64,000 bases of DNA. It comes from Clostridium sp. CAG:571. Lineage in GTDB: Bacteria; Bacillota; Clostridia; TANB77; CAG-508. Positions 29,175 through 39,130 of the stretch are shown here, one piece after another. A program made the position numbers and the translations under genes. The DNA lies in contig HF999523.1 of assembly GCA_000434015.1 (NCBI GenBank), positions 45,400-109,399 of the forward strand, written 5' to 3'. The notes beneath the pieces were generated by a model. The model ran no database searches, was not told where the DNA came from, and saw only the letters and a program-made list of their open reading frames with translations. Positions within the stretch are counted from its first letter, which is position 1. Every line of letters begins with the position of its first letter.

Positions 29175-29840
29175 ATGAAAGTAAAAAAAATTATTATATT
29201 TGTTTCTTTAATAGTTATTGCAATTTTAATTTTCTTTTTTGTAAAAAATAATTATAAAAAATTTAATATTGGAAATAATATAACTAGTAAATCAATTAAA
29301 GAAGTTGAAAATTATATTTTAAATATTAATTCATACAAAGCGAAAATTGAAGTTGAGGTACAAAGTAATAAAAATGAAAACAAGTATATTTTAATGCAGA
29401 AGTTTGCAAAACCTAATATATCTAAACAAGAAGTTTTAGAACCTAGTAATGTAAAAGGAATTGAAACAATATATAATGGAAAAGATTTAACTATTAATAA
29501 TTCGAATTTGGGACTAAGTAGCATTTATGAAAATTATCAATATATGATTGATAATTGTTTGTGGATAAATAGCTTTATAGAAGATTATAAAGAATGTAAT
29601 GAAGATGAAAAAGCTATAAGAGAAGAAAATGATGAGATTGTAATGGAAACAAAAGTAAGAAAAGAGAGTAAATATATTCAATATAAAAAATTATATATAG
29701 ATAGTAAAACATATAAACCAAGCAAAATGTTAATACAAGATGTTAACAAAAAAACTCTAGTTTACATATCATATAAAGAGATAGAAATAGATAGTTTAAG
29801 TAAAGAAGAGGTTTTAGCATATGCAGTAGAAAATATATAA
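29175..29840 (+). CDS. Membrane-anchored GerS/LolA-like protein
   Basis: Protein of 221 residues with one N-terminal hydrophobic segment (about 5-22), no lipobox Cys, then an extracytoplasmic beta-rich domain. It contains IKEVENYILNINSYKAKIEVEVQSNK and LYIDSKTYKPSKMLIQDVNKKT, which resemble the LolA/GerS fold found in Clostridia germination lipoproteins. The start at 29175 fits a ten-base spacing from GGAG; the ATG at 29166 lies too close. Function is not assigned. Confidence 0.55.
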   Translation: MKVKKIIIFVSLIVIAILIFFFVKNNYKKFNIGNNITSKSIKEVENYILNINSYKAKIEVEVQSNKNENKYILMQKFAKPNISKQEVLEPSNVKGIETIYNGKDLTINNSNLGLSSIYENYQYMIDNCLWINSFIEDYKECNEDEKAIREENDEIVMETKVRKESKYIQYKKLYIDSKTYKPSKMLIQDVNKKTLVYISYKEIEIDSLSKEEVLAYAVENI

Positions 29841-29947
29841 GTAATAAAAATTATAAATTATTTGAGCTATCATTTTATCTTAGAACTAATATTAAAATAT
29901 ATCAACTAAATAGATTATAGATATACAAATACTGGGAGTTGAGTAAA

Positions 29948-30298
29948 ATGATAGTAAAAAGAGGGGATATGTTTTATGCAGATTTAAGTCCTGTTATTGG
30001 CTCAGAACAAGGAGGAATAAGACCTGTAGTTATAATACAAAATGATGTAGGAAATAAACATAGTCCAACAGTAATAGCAGCAGCAATAACATCACAATTA
30101 GGGAAAAATAAACTACCTACACATATAGAAATAGGTCCTAAAAATTGCGGACTAAAATCAGAATCGGTAGTTTTAGCAGAACAAATAAGAACAATAGATA
30201 AAAGTAGATTAAAAGAAAAAATAGGTCATATAGATGATGAATCTGTAATGAACAAAATAAATAGCGCATTGGGAATTAGTTTTGGTTTAGGAGATTAA
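29948..30298 (+). CDS. mazF: MazF/PemK-family endoribonuclease (NdoA-like)
   Basis: Type II toxin RNase of 116 residues. Features are RGDMFYADLSPVIGSEQGG with the conserved RGD-like start, RPVVIIQND, TVIAAAITS and SVVLAEQIRTIDKSRL. The ATG at 29948 has GGAG nine bases upstream. No antitoxin gene precedes it: the gene upstream is the GerS/LolA-like protein, and the 107-base spacer holds no MazE-type frame I can see. It may be regulated elsewhere in the genome or be an orphan. Confidence 0.92.
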   Translation: MIVKRGDMFYADLSPVIGSEQGGIRPVVIIQNDVGNKHSPTVIAAAITSQLGKNKLPTHIEIGPKNCGLKSESVVLAEQIRTIDKSRLKEKIGHIDDESVMNKINSALGISFGLGD

Positions 30299-30301
30299 AA
30301 T

Positions 30302-30383
30302 AAAAAAGTGTATATAAGTGAAAAATATGTGTAAAACTAAATAGGATTTATACATATAACAAACATTTAATATACACTTTTTT
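30302..30383. terminator. Long hairpin between converging mazF and HD-GYP genes
   Basis: A 13-bp stem (30302-30314 with 30371-30383), A-rich on one side and T-rich on the other, encloses about 56 bases. Likely bidirectional terminator. Confidence 0.6.
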
Positions 30384-30436
30384 GTGCTAATTGAAGTTTT
30401 AAATAATTATTAAAAGATTACTAATTATTTAAAAAA

Positions 30437-31380
30437 TCACATTAATTTTTTGATTATTGATATTTCTTTATATAGTTTATCTATTCTATTTTCTCTAATT
30501 TGAATTGCATTTTGATAATCTGTTAAAATAGAAAAGTAATTATTTATATTTTCTTCATCTTGAAAAAGTAAATTTATTCCCTCTTCATAATATTTGTGTT
30601 TTTTAGGAGTTGATGAAGTATCCATTTTTTTCTTATATTTATCAATTTCTATTAGTCTTTTTTCCTGATTTTTTAAATATTTTATATAAGTATAAAGTCC
30701 ATCGATTTCATAATATATATCATCAATTACTACTTTGAAAAGTGCTTTTAATACTTTTATATTTATTTTACCCACTTGGTAATTAATTGTTAATTGGTCT
30801 AAAGCAATTTCTTTTTTTAAATCTTCTGGTTTTGAATCTTTTATTAATTCTTGTAATGTTTCAGAAATATTAGCATGAGTTTTATATTGTCTTTTAGCTA
30901 CGATGGCATCATATTCATCAGCAACTCTTATAATTTGAGCAACGTAAGGAATATCATCTTTTAAAAGACCGATAAGGGTATCCGAGAGCCATTTAAGGCC
31001 TCATGATGATATAAAGCACCAGCACTATAGGGTTTTAAATTTTTGTCTTTCATGCAAATTTCGTAACCATAAATTGTATGTTTTTTCATGATTTCATATT
31101 CTTCATCTGTTAATTTTGCAGGTTTTTGCAAAATTGAACTTGGAATCATTAATTTACCAATATCATGTAAATATGCACAAATCGTACAGTATGCAGTAAA
31201 ATCTTTTTTACAATGTAAATACTCACAAATTCTACAAACTAAATTTGCAACATTTTCACTATGCTTTCTTGTTACATTATCTAGAGTTCCTAATATTTCT
31301 AGTTGATTTTTTACTGTTTCATCTAGGTTATATGACCTTAAATTTATTGGACTATAAAAATTAAAATTTTCCTTTTGCAT
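30437..31380 (-). CDS. HD-GYP-type phosphodiesterase-like protein read through two CGG +1 frameshifts
   Basis: Protein of 313 residues after two skips. It has RKHSENV (His40), YLHDIGKL (His72, Asp73), KKHTIYGYEI (His101) and LYHHEALNGSGYPYGL, the HHE...GSGYP..L block that defines HD-GYP domains. That block itself contains both CGG sites, four codons apart (Gly133 and Gly137). It continues DDIPYVAQIIRVADEYDA. HD-GYP proteins commonly hydrolyse cyclic di-GMP; a C-terminal helical region of about 110 residues is unassigned. Frame 0 would end eight codons after the first site. It overlaps the upstream spoVB-like gene by 20 bases. Confidence 0.9.
30969..30971 (-). other. CGG +1 frameshift site 10 (HD-GYP, Gly137)
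   Basis: TAT CGG T is read TAT (C) GGT CTT TTA, giving YGLLKDDIP. Only four codons after site 9. Both shifts are needed to keep the HD-GYP motif. Confidence 0.94.
30982..30984 (-). other. CGG +1 frameshift site 9 (HD-GYP, Gly133)
   Basis: TCT CGG A is read TCT (C) GGA TAC CCT TAT, giving NGSGYPY. Confidence 0.94.
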
Positions 31381-32894
31381 ATATTACTCCTAACAAATTT
31401 TTTTTAATAATAACATTATTTAAAATATAAAGCAATAATATGTAAATTAAAATAAAAAGTAAAATACAAATAATTAAATTTAAAGTAGATATTATAAATG
31501 TTTTTATAAATAAATTTATAATTAGATAAGTAAAAAATAATGCAATAATAGGTAAAAAAATCCAACTTATATAATTGATTTTAAAATTAGTTATTTTTAA
31601 AAGTTCTGTTAAACTAAGAATAGAGTTAAGTAGTTCACTAATGAAAATAATAGTAATATATCCACTAATTCCTTTTAGTGGTAGTAAAAAATAGATACAA
31701 GTAATACTTGCTATTAAATCTAAAATGTTAATCCCCATAACTTTTAATTGCTTGTCTAGACCTTTTAAAATACTATCAACAATATTATCTAAATACATAA
31801 AAACAATTAAAGGACATAAAATCTTGATATATTTTGATACTTCTACAGTATTATAAAACAAGATACTAAAAGAATCAGAAAAGCATAAAAAAATTCCAAT
31901 TATACAAAAAGAAAATATAAAAGAGTATTTAAATATTAAATTAAGCATTTTATTCATTTTTGTATATTCGTTCCTAGTATTGTAATAGGAAAATTCTGGT
32001 ATCAATAATCCTGCAAAAGTATTAATTATAATATTAGGGAAAAGGATTAAAGGAAAAACCATTCCATTAATCATTCCGTATTTAGATAATGCCTCACTGC
32101 AGCTAAGACCAGATTTTTCTAAGTTTAATGGAATTAATAACTGCTTAATTGTAGAAAGCCCAGAACGGATATATGAAGTTATTGCAACTGGAATACTTAT
32201 TCTTAATATTTTATGTGTAAAATCATTTGTTTTATTATTTCTGAATCCGGATAACTTTTTTAAATTCATTTTATATAATAAATATAAAATAAGAAAAGAG
32301 CAAATTTCTGAAACTGTAGTTCCAAATACTAGTGAAACAATTGCAAAATCCACAGATTCAAAAGGAAGCAGATTTAGTAAAAAACAAATAATAGAAATTT
32401 TAATAATTTGTTCTATTATTTGAACAAATGCAGTTTTTTTAACTAAACGAGATGCAGAAAAATAGCCATTAATACAAGAAGACATTGCAACAAAAGGAAG
32501 AGATAAGGCAATTACATAAAAAGGAAAACAAGAAACTTTGTTATGTAAAAAAACACTTGATATGTATGGAGTAAAAATGAAAAGTGCTAAAGCAGAAAAT
32601 GAGCCGAAAGACAAAACTAAATAATAAACATTTCTTTGCAGCTAATTTTATATTTTGAATATTACCAAAAGCAAGCTCTTCAGACACTAATCGTATACAA
32701 GCTAAATTAATTCCAGATAAAGCAAATGTAATAAAAAATAGATATACAGATATAACAAGTTCAAATACACCTACAGATTCAGTTCCTATTTTATTAGAGA
32801 TATATACATTAAAAAACATACTAATAGTTCTTAATATAAGTGCTGTACAAGTAAGTATAGTACCATTAACTAAAAAAAATTTTATTTTTTTCAA
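31361..32894 (-). CDS. SpoVB/MurJ-like MOP-superfamily flippase read through a CGG +1 frameshift
   Basis: Polytopic membrane protein of 510 residues with about 14 helices. Relatives flip lipid-linked cell-wall or polysaccharide precursors. TTG start at 32894 with AGGTGA upstream. The N-terminal blocks IGTESVGVFELV and INLACIRLVSEELA are typical of the SpoVB branch. Site 11 at 32606 joins them to GSFSALALFIFTPYIS, where Gly97 is restored. In frame 0 the protein stops after about 117 residues. The downstream HD-GYP gene overlaps its end. Confidence 0.87.
32604..32606 (-). other. CGG +1 frameshift site 11 (SpoVB-like, Gly97)
   Basis: TTT CGG C is read TTT (C) GGC TCA, giving SFVFGSFSALA. The only site with GGC as the resulting Gly codon. 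Confidence 0.9.
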
Positions 32895-33085
32895 AAATTA
32901 TCACCTAACCTATCAAAGTATATGTTAAAATCTTTCAAAGAAGAATAATATATAAGAAAAAATATAAATTGCTTCTAGAAGATAGTAGATATAATTGTAA
33001 AAATAGATAGAATGGAATAAAATAATTAATGAAGATTAAAAATAAAAAAGTATTTATATATTAAATAGAATAAGGAGAAAAGAGA

Positions 33086-33679
33086 ATGAAAAAGATATTA
33101 TTTGTATGTGCAATGAAAAAAGAGGCAAAATTAATTGCGGAAAAATTAAAATTACAAAGAATAAATGAAGAATTATATAAAAAAGATAATATTCAACTAT
33201 TGATAACTGGAATTGGAAAGCAAAAAACAGCAATAAGTTTAGCAACATATTTATGTAAAAATGAAAAACCAGAATTAATAATAAATGTTGGATATGCTGG
33301 GTCAACGAATATAACAATAGGAAAATGGGTGAGTATAACTAAAAGTTATAATTATGAATGGGAAATTCCTGGTGAAGAAAAGTATAGTATGAAAGACTTT
33401 GGTAATCAAGAATTACAATTATCAGATTGTAATGAATTACAAAAAGTAGATTGTTATTCTGCAGAAAGTTTTGTTACTTCTACTAATTTAAAGGGAAGCA
33501 TAGCTTTTGATATGGAACTTCATTCAGTTGCAATTTTATGTGATATGTATAAAATTCCACTGATGTCATTAAAAAAGATAAGTGACAATTTAAGTATAGA
33601 TGATTATTATGATAATTTGAAAGAAGAAAATGTTTTTGAGTTAGAGAGTTGTTTGGATTTTATAAAAGAAATTAATTAA
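33086..33679 (+). CDS. Nucleoside phosphorylase-like protein (MTA/SAH nucleosidase relative)
   Basis: Protein of 197 residues with the PNP/UDP phosphorylase fold: VCAMKKEAKLIAEKL at the start, LLITGIGKQKTAISLA, LIINVGYAGST and a late FDMELHSVA, which matches the ribose-binding Met-Glu of the family. The usual catalytic ISD appears as KISDNLSID. It is shorter than typical MtnN (about 230), with a reduced middle, so the substrate may differ from MTA/SAH. GGAG site at a good distance. Confidence 0.75.
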   Translation: MKKILFVCAMKKEAKLIAEKLKLQRINEELYKKDNIQLLITGIGKQKTAISLATYLCKNEKPELIINVGYAGSTNITIGKWVSITKSYNYEWEIPGEEKYSMKDFGNQELQLSDCNELQKVDCYSAESFVTSTNLKGSIAFDMELHSVAILCDMYKIPLMSLKKISDNLSIDDYYDNLKEENVFELESCLDFIKEIN

Positions 33680-33936
33680 TTTTTGAAAAGGGGCTGACTA
33701 TATTAACAAAATTTATGGCTTGACTCCTTTTTATAAAACTGGCAAAAGTAAAAGAAAGATCTAGAATATAATTTAAAATTGAAAGAAATATTTTAATAAA
33801 ATAAGAATAAATAAAAACAAAAGTTGACATTAAAAACAAAAAAAAATATAATTACAATGTGAAAATGTGTATAAATACAATTTATATAAAAAATAAAAAC
33901 AAATAACAACAAAATTTAAGATAAGGGTGAAAATAA
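33680..33936. other. Intergenic before smc, no gene seen
   Basis: AT-rich. A weak hairpin around 33687-33734 (AAAAGGGG with CTCCTTTTT) may terminate the upstream gene. Confidence 0.35.
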
Positions 33937-36900
33937 ATGTACTTAAAAAGATTGGAATTACAAGGATTTAAATCATTTGCTGATAAAACAATTTTAGAAT
34001 TTAAACCAGGAATCACATCTGTTATTGGACCAAATGGATCTGGAAAAAGTAATATATCAGACAGTATCAGATGGGTTTTAGGAGAACAAAGTATAAAATC
34101 TTTAAGAGGGGCCAAATCAGAAGATATAATTTTTGCAGGAACACAAAATAGAAAATCTTTAGGTTTTGCAGAAGCATCAATTGTAATAGACAATTCAGAT
34201 GGCAAACTACCAATAGAGTATTCAGAGGTAACAGTAACAAGAAAAATATATAGAAGTGGTGAAACAGGATACTATATAAATAAGGTTCCTTGTAGATTAA
34301 AAGATATATTAGAATTATTTATGGATACAGGTATAGGAAAAGATGGGTATTCAATTATAGGACAAGGTAAAATTGACGAAATATTAAGTAACAAATCTGA
34401 AGACAGAAGACATATTTTTGAAGAAGCAGCAGGTATTGTAAAGTATAGAGTAAGAAAAGCAGAATCAGAAAAAAAATTAGAACAAACAAAACTTAATTTA
34501 CTTAGAATAAATGATATTATATCAGAAATAGAAAGCAACATAGATCCTCTAAAAATGCAAGCGGAAAAGGCAAAACAATTTTTAGATTTAAGAGAAGAAC
34601 TAAAAAATATAGAGGTGGGGTTGTTCTTATATAATATAGAAAGCTATAAAGAAAAATTAGAGCAAATTGTAAAAGATATAGAAATAATGGAAAACCATAA
34701 ACAAGAAGAAGTAGAAAAACAAGAAAAATTACAAAAAAATAAAGATGATTTAAAAATAGCTATAGATAATTTAACAAGTAAAATAGAAGAAGTTCAAAAT
34801 TTAGGATTTGAAAGTAGTAATAAAATAGAAAAAATTAATTCGGAAATAAGTATTTCTAAAGAAAGAATAATAAATAATAATCAAAATGAAGAGAGAATTA
34901 AAAATGAAATTAAAGAATGTGAAGAAAGAATAGAAGAGCTAGAAGAAGAAAAAAAGCAAAAAGTAGAGAAAAAAGACAGTTTATTTTCTAATAAAGAAAA
35001 ATTCGAAAAAGAGTTAGATGAAAAACAAGAAGAATTAAAAAAAATTATGGAAAAGATGTCTACAAAAGAACTTGAAATAGAAGGAAAAAAACAATTATTA
35101 GAAAATTATACAGACGAAAAGTATGAAAAAAGTTCTAATATTAATGCTCAAGATGTAAACTATCAAAACATTCAAAAAAGACAAAATAATTTGAAATTAG
35201 AAATATCAGAAGTTATTTCTGAATTAGATGGGCAAAGAGATACTAAACAAGAGTTATCAAGTAAGTTTTTTGAGATAGAAAATAAAAGAAGTAAATTAGT
35301 AAATGAAATAGAAGAAGTATCAAAGCAAAAGCAGGAATGTGAAAATAAAATTAATGAATTTGATATATCAATTAATAAAATTGTAGATGAAATGCGAATG
35401 AAAAAATCAAGATTAAATTTCTTGATAGAAACAGAAAAAGAAAAAGAAGGATATGTAAAAAGTGTTAAATCAATATTAATTGCTTGCGATCGAGATTTAA
35501 ATTTAAAAAAAGGAATGCATGGTGTTTTAGCGAATTTAATTTCTGTAGATAAAAAATATGAAACAGCAATAGAGATGTGTTTAGGAGCAAGTCTTCAAAA
35601 TATAGTAACAGAAAATGAACAAGATGCTAAAAAGTTAGTTGAATACTTAAGAAAAAATAATTTAGGAAGAGCATCTTTTTTACCAATAACAACTGTAAAA
35701 GGAAAAAAAATAGATAAGATAAAATCAAAAACTAATGGTGTAATAGGAATTGCATCAGATTTAATCAATACAGATAAAAAGTATAGGCAGATTGTTGAAA
35801 GTTTACTTGGAAGAACTGTGATTGTAGATGATATGGATACAGCAATAAATCTTGCAAAACAAAATAGTTATTCTTTTAGAATTGTTACATTAAAAGGAGA
35901 TGTAATAAATCCATCAGGAGCTATACAAGGTGGATCTGTACAAACTAAAACTGTAAATATCTTAGGTAGAAGTAAAGAAATAGAAGAATTAAAAAATAAT
36001 ATAAATTTATTAGATGAGAAAGTAAAAGCTTTACAAGAAGATAAAGTAAAATACCAAGAATCTGTTTCAAGTGTAATAGAAAAAGCAAAAGAATTTGAAA
36101 AAAGTTTACAGGAGATAGATATAACATATGCAACAGAAAAGCAAAAAATATTAGCAATAGAAGAAAAAATAGATTCTTCACAAATAAGACTTTCAAAATT
36201 AAAACAAGAAAGTAAGAAAAATGAAGAACAGAAAATAGAAATTCAAAATAATAAAGAAGAAGAAAAAAGAAGAATAGAAGAAATAGAATTAGAAGTTCAA
36301 AAATTAAATGAAGTAATACAAGAATTTGCAAGTTTAAATAAAGATAATCAAAAATATGTTGATGATCTAAATTTTGATATAACAAATTTGAAAATTTCAG
36401 TATCTTCTTTTGATGAAAGTGGAACATCAATTGATGAAATGATTTTGAGAATAAATCAAGATATTGAAAATAATAAAAAAAGTATTGAAAATAAAAATAA
36501 TGAATTGAATGTAAAAAATGAAGAAAATAAAGAACTAAACAATAAAATAACAGAATTAAATAATGAAGTTATTGAAATTAAGAATCTTGTAGCCAATAGT
36601 TCTACTAAAGTAGAAGAATTGAAAGCTTCGAGATTAAAAAACAATGAAGAATTAGCTAAAATAGAAAAAGATATATCTAGTCAATTTGATGTAATAGAAG
36701 ACTTAAAAGAACATTGTGTAAAAATTGATGTAAAGAAAACTAAATTAGAACAAGATTTAGAGCAAGTTATTAATACTTTATGGGAAGAATATGAAATTAC
36801 TCCAAATAATGCAGGAGATTATAAAAAGCCAGATAATGTACTTACAACTCAAAAACAAGTAAATACATTAAGAAATAATATTAAAGACTTAGGAAGTATT

Positions 36901-37482
36901 AATATAGATGCAATAGAAGAATATAAAAAGACAAAAGAAAGATATGACTTTATGTGTGAACAAAGATTAGATTTAGATGTTACAGCAGGAAAATTAAGAA
37001 AAATAATTTATGATATGACAGAAACAATGAAAAATCAATTTTCAGAAAAATTTAAACAAATTAACAAAAACTTTTCTGAAGTATTTGTCGAATTATTTGG
37101 TGGAGGAAAAGCAGAGTTAATACTAAATGACGAAGATAATATTTTAGAATGTGGAATAGATATAAAAGTTCAACCGCCAGGTAAAAAATTGCAAAATATG
37201 ATGCTTTTATCAGGAGGAGAAAAAGCATTTACAGCTATAGCTTTATTGTTTGCTATTTTAAAAATTAATCCAGCGCCATTTTGTATATTAGACGAAATTG
37301 AAGCAGCTTTAGATGATGTAAATGTGTATAGATATGCAGAATACTTAAAGAAATTTAGTAATGACACACAATTTTTAGTAATTACTCATAGAAAAGGAAC
37401 TATGGAAGCTGCAGATACTGTATATGGAATAACAATGGAGGAAAATGGAATAAGTAAGCTTTTATCAATGAAATTAGCTTAA
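33937..37482 (+). CDS. smc: Chromosome segregation ATPase SMC
   Basis: Protein of 1181 residues, full family length. It has an N-terminal head with Walker A GPNGSGKSN (about 32-40), two long coiled coils (about 170-500 and 680-1000) flanking a hinge (about 515-660, with GVIGIASDLI and GDVINPSGAIQGGS), and a C-terminal head with signature LLSGGEKAFTAIALLF and Walker B CILDEIEAALDD. SMC entraps DNA with ScpAB and compacts the chromosome. CGA at 35491 is read as Arg (ACDRDLN), showing that other CGN codons are still normal. No in-frame CGG in 1181 codons. Confidence 0.98.
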   Translation: MYLKRLELQGFKSFADKTILEFKPGITSVIGPNGSGKSNISDSIRWVLGEQSIKSLRGAKSEDIIFAGTQNRKSLGFAEASIVIDNSDGKLPIEYSEVTVTRKIYRSGETGYYINKVPCRLKDILELFMDTGIGKDGYSIIGQGKIDEILSNKSEDRRHIFEEAAGIVKYRVRKAESEKKLEQTKLNLLRINDIISEIESNIDPLKMQAEKAKQFLDLREELKNIEVGLFLYNIESYKEKLEQIVKDIEIMENHKQEEVEKQEKLQKNKDDLKIAIDNLTSKIEEVQNLGFESSNKIEKINSEISISKERIINNNQNEERIKNEIKECEERIEELEEEKKQKVEKKDSLFSNKEKFEKELDEKQEELKKIMEKMSTKELEIEGKKQLLENYTDEKYEKSSNINAQDVNYQNIQKRQNNLKLEISEVISELDGQRDTKQELSSKFFEIENKRSKLVNEIEEVSKQKQECENKINEFDISINKIVDEMRMKKSRLNFLIETEKEKEGYVKSVKSILIACDRDLNLKKGMHGVLANLISVDKKYETAIEMCLGASLQNIVTENEQDAKKLVEYLRKNNLGRASFLPITTVKGKKIDKIKSKTNGVIGIASDLINTDKKYRQIVESLLGRTVIVDDMDTAINLAKQNSYSFRIVTLKGDVINPSGAIQGGSVQTKTVNILGRSKEIEELKNNINLLDEKVKALQEDKVKYQESVSSVIEKAKEFEKSLQEIDITYATEKQKILAIEEKIDSSQIRLSKLKQESKKNEEQKIEIQNNKEEEKRRIEEIELEVQKLNEVIQEFASLNKDNQKYVDDLNFDITNLKISVSSFDESGTSIDEMILRINQDIENNKKSIENKNNELNVKNEENKELNNKITELNNEVIEIKNLVANSSTKVEELKASRLKNNEELAKIEKDISSQFDVIEDLKEHCVKIDVKKTKLEQDLEQVINTLWEEYEITPNNAGDYKKPDNVLTTQKQVNTLRNNIKDLGSINIDAIEEYKKTKERYDFMCEQRLDLDVTAGKLRKIIYDMTETMKNQFSEKFKQINKNFSEVFVELFGGGKAELILNDEDNILECGIDIKVQPPGKKLQNMMLLSGGEKAFTAIALLFAILKINPAPFCILDEIEAALDDVNVYRYAEYLKKFSNDTQFLVITHRKGTMEAADTVYGITMEENGISKLLSMKLA

Positions 37483-37485
37483 ATA

Positions 37486-37520
37486 AAAAAGTGGTAATCC
37501 AAAAAATGGTACCACTTTTT
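37486..37520 (+). terminator. Rho-independent terminator of smc
   Basis: An 11-bp stem (37486-37496 with 37510-37520) has a 13-base loop and T run. It lies just before the converging gene. Confidence 0.8.
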
Positions 37521-37523
37521 ATT

Positions 37524-37787
37524 TTAATAATTTGATATAGAATTAAGTGAAATTCCTAAAACTAATGCTAAGATTAGCACAACAATTAAAATAATAATTG
37601 CAACTAAATATGCACAGAAAAATGAACGTGCATAATTTCTTCTATTTATATTAGAAGAATCAAAAGCAAAAACTATTAGCATAATAAAACCTACTAATGG
37701 TATTGCAAATAATATATTATATCCAAAATAGGCCCAAGCAGATAGTGGTCTATATTCATTTGGAATAGTGTTTGGATAATCTTGCAT
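37524..37787 (-). CDS. Small conserved membrane protein
   Basis: Protein of 87 residues with two strong hydrophobic helices (about 25-45 and 58-80) and a polar N-terminus containing RPLSAWAYFGYNILF and a central SSNINRRNYARSF. Small proteins with this pattern are common in Clostridia, but I know no function. Its own GGAGG site is just upstream of the ATG. Confidence 0.65.
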   Translation of the reverse strand: MQDYPNTIPNEYRPLSAWAYFGYNILFAIPLVGFIMLIVFAFDSSNINRRNYARSFFCAYLVAIIILIVVLILALVLGISLNSISNY

Positions 37788-37882
37788 GAAAAATCCCCTC
37801 CTTTAATAAAATAATTGTAACACTTGGCAGAAAAATTGACAATATAAAACAAAAAATATTTTTTTTTACAAATATATTAAAA

Positions 37883-38542
37883 TTAAATAAATATTTTACT
37901 TATACCAATAAAAATAAGTAATATTCCAGAAACTAGATTCCAAGTGTTATCTGGAATTCGATTATTATTTCCTAAATTAAATGCAAAAAGTCTTCCTAAA
38001 GATAAAAAAACTATTTGAAAGATGGAAACTAAAATTGGAAATAAAAGTGAATTTATTCCTAGGATACTTCCACCAATACCAATACAAAATGAATCTATGG
38101 ATAATGTTATACCAAGATAACATGCTTCTTTTATGTCTATTTTGTTAGAACTGTCAAGATCAGAAGAAATAGGATCTTTTATAATTTGAATAGTAATTCC
38201 TAAAAAACTTATAAAAAATTGATAGATTTTTTTATTTTGCTTAGATTTAAATTTATTTTTTGAGGGATCTTTTTTTGTTACTACTTGAAAAATTATTAAA
38301 CTTCCCATTAGTATTAATAAAAAACTTCCAAGTAAAGATGTTATTATTTCAGGGATAATACAGTTTAAAGTTTTGCCAATAAAAATAGATAAACTAGTAA
38401 CTGTAACAGAGATAAGAAACAATATTATATTGGAAATAAATGATAACTTTACTCTCCTTAGACCATATGTTATTCCTATTCCAAAAGAATCAATACTGCT
38501 TGAAAGTGATAAAATAATACAGTTAAATAACATAATATTCAC
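37883..38542 (-). CDS. ytaF: YtaF/MntP-like membrane protein
   Basis: Protein of 219 residues with six hydrophobic helices in two inverted repeats, each with an Asp-containing DSFGIGITYG or DSFCIGIGGS motif, as in MntP manganese exporters and the sporulation protein YtaF. A Lys-rich loop (about 95-115) separates the repeats. The N-terminal SLSSSIDSFGIGI favours YtaF over MntP. GAGGTGA lies before the ATG. Confidence 0.85.
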   Translation of the reverse strand: MNIMLFNCIILSLSSSIDSFGIGITYGLRRVKLSFISNIILFLISVTVTSLSIFIGKTLNCIIPEIITSLLGSFLLILMGSLIIFQVVTKKDPSKNKFKSKQNKKIYQFFISFLGITIQIIKDPISSDLDSSNKIDIKEACYLGITLSIDSFCIGIGGSILGINSLLFPILVSIFQIVFLSLGRLFAFNLGNNNRIPDNTWNLVSGILLIFIGISKIFI

Positions 38543-38609
38543 CTCTTAACATAATATTCAAAATGTATAAAATTTCCACAAAAAAAATTAATAAAATTTA
38601 CAAAAATGC

Positions 38610-38638
38610 TTGCATTTTATAAAATGTTGTATTACAAT
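38610..38638 (+). promoter_or_regulatory. SigA-type promoter of mraZ-rsmH-ftsL
   Basis: TTGCAT at 38610-38615, a 17-base spacer and TACAAT at 38633-38638. The MraZ boxes begin ten bases downstream. Confidence 0.75.
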
Positions 38639-38647
38639 TTGACTTAG

Positions 38648-38677
38648 GTGGAGTAAAGTGGTACAAAGTGGAACCAA
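38648..38677 (+). promoter_or_regulatory. MraZ operator: three direct repeats
   Basis: GTGGAGTAAA, GTGGTACAAA and GTGGAACCAA follow one another at exact ten-base spacing, starting at 38648, 38658 and 38668. MraZ is known to bind short GTGG/AAAGTG direct repeats in front of its own operon. The position just after the -10 box fits autorepression. Confidence 0.7.
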
Positions 38678-38698
38678 ATGATAGTGAGGTGAAAATAA

Positions 38699-39130
38699 GT
38701 GCTAATTGGTGAATATGAACATTCCTTAGACGCCAAAGGCAGATTAATAATGCCATCAAGGCTCAGGGAAGATATAGGAGAAAAGTTCATAGTTACAAAA
38801 GGTTTAGATGGATGCTTATTTGGATTTTCACAAAAAGAATGGACAAACTTTGAAGAAAAATTAAAGACACTTCCACTAACAAATAAAAATGCAAGAGATT
38901 TTGTTAGATTCTTCCTATCAGGTGCTACAGAATGTGATATTGACAAACAAGGTAGATTTCTAATTACTGGAAATCTAAGAGAATATGCACATATGGAAAA
39001 AGAAGTAGTTATTATTGGAGTAGGAACTAGAATTGAAATATGGAATAAAGAAAAATGGAAAGAATATAACAGCGAGGAAAATATCTCTGCAGACAACATT
39101 GCAGAAAATATGACTATGCTTGGTATATAA
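38699..39130 (+). CDS. mraZ: Transcriptional regulator MraZ
   Basis: Double AbrB-fold DNA-binding protein of 143 residues that controls the division and cell-wall cluster. It starts at GTG 38699 after GAGGTG. The two repeats show GEYEHSLDAKGRLIMPSRLRE and ECDIDKQGRFLITGNLRE, the DxKGR/DxQGR motifs of the family. It precedes rsmH, as in nearly all bacteria, but here with a 298-base spacer. Confidence 0.96.
   Translation: MLIGEYEHSLDAKGRLIMPSRLREDIGEKFIVTKGLDGCLFGFSQKEWTNFEEKLKTLPLTNKNARDFVRFFLSGATECDIDKQGRFLITGNLREYAHMEKEVVIIGVGTRIEIWNKEKWKEYNSEENISADNIAENMTMLGI

Noticed and set aside
35945..36430. Long antisense open frame in smc
   Set aside because: Leu/Phe-rich shadow of the Glu/Lys/Asn-rich coiled coil, with no ribosome site.
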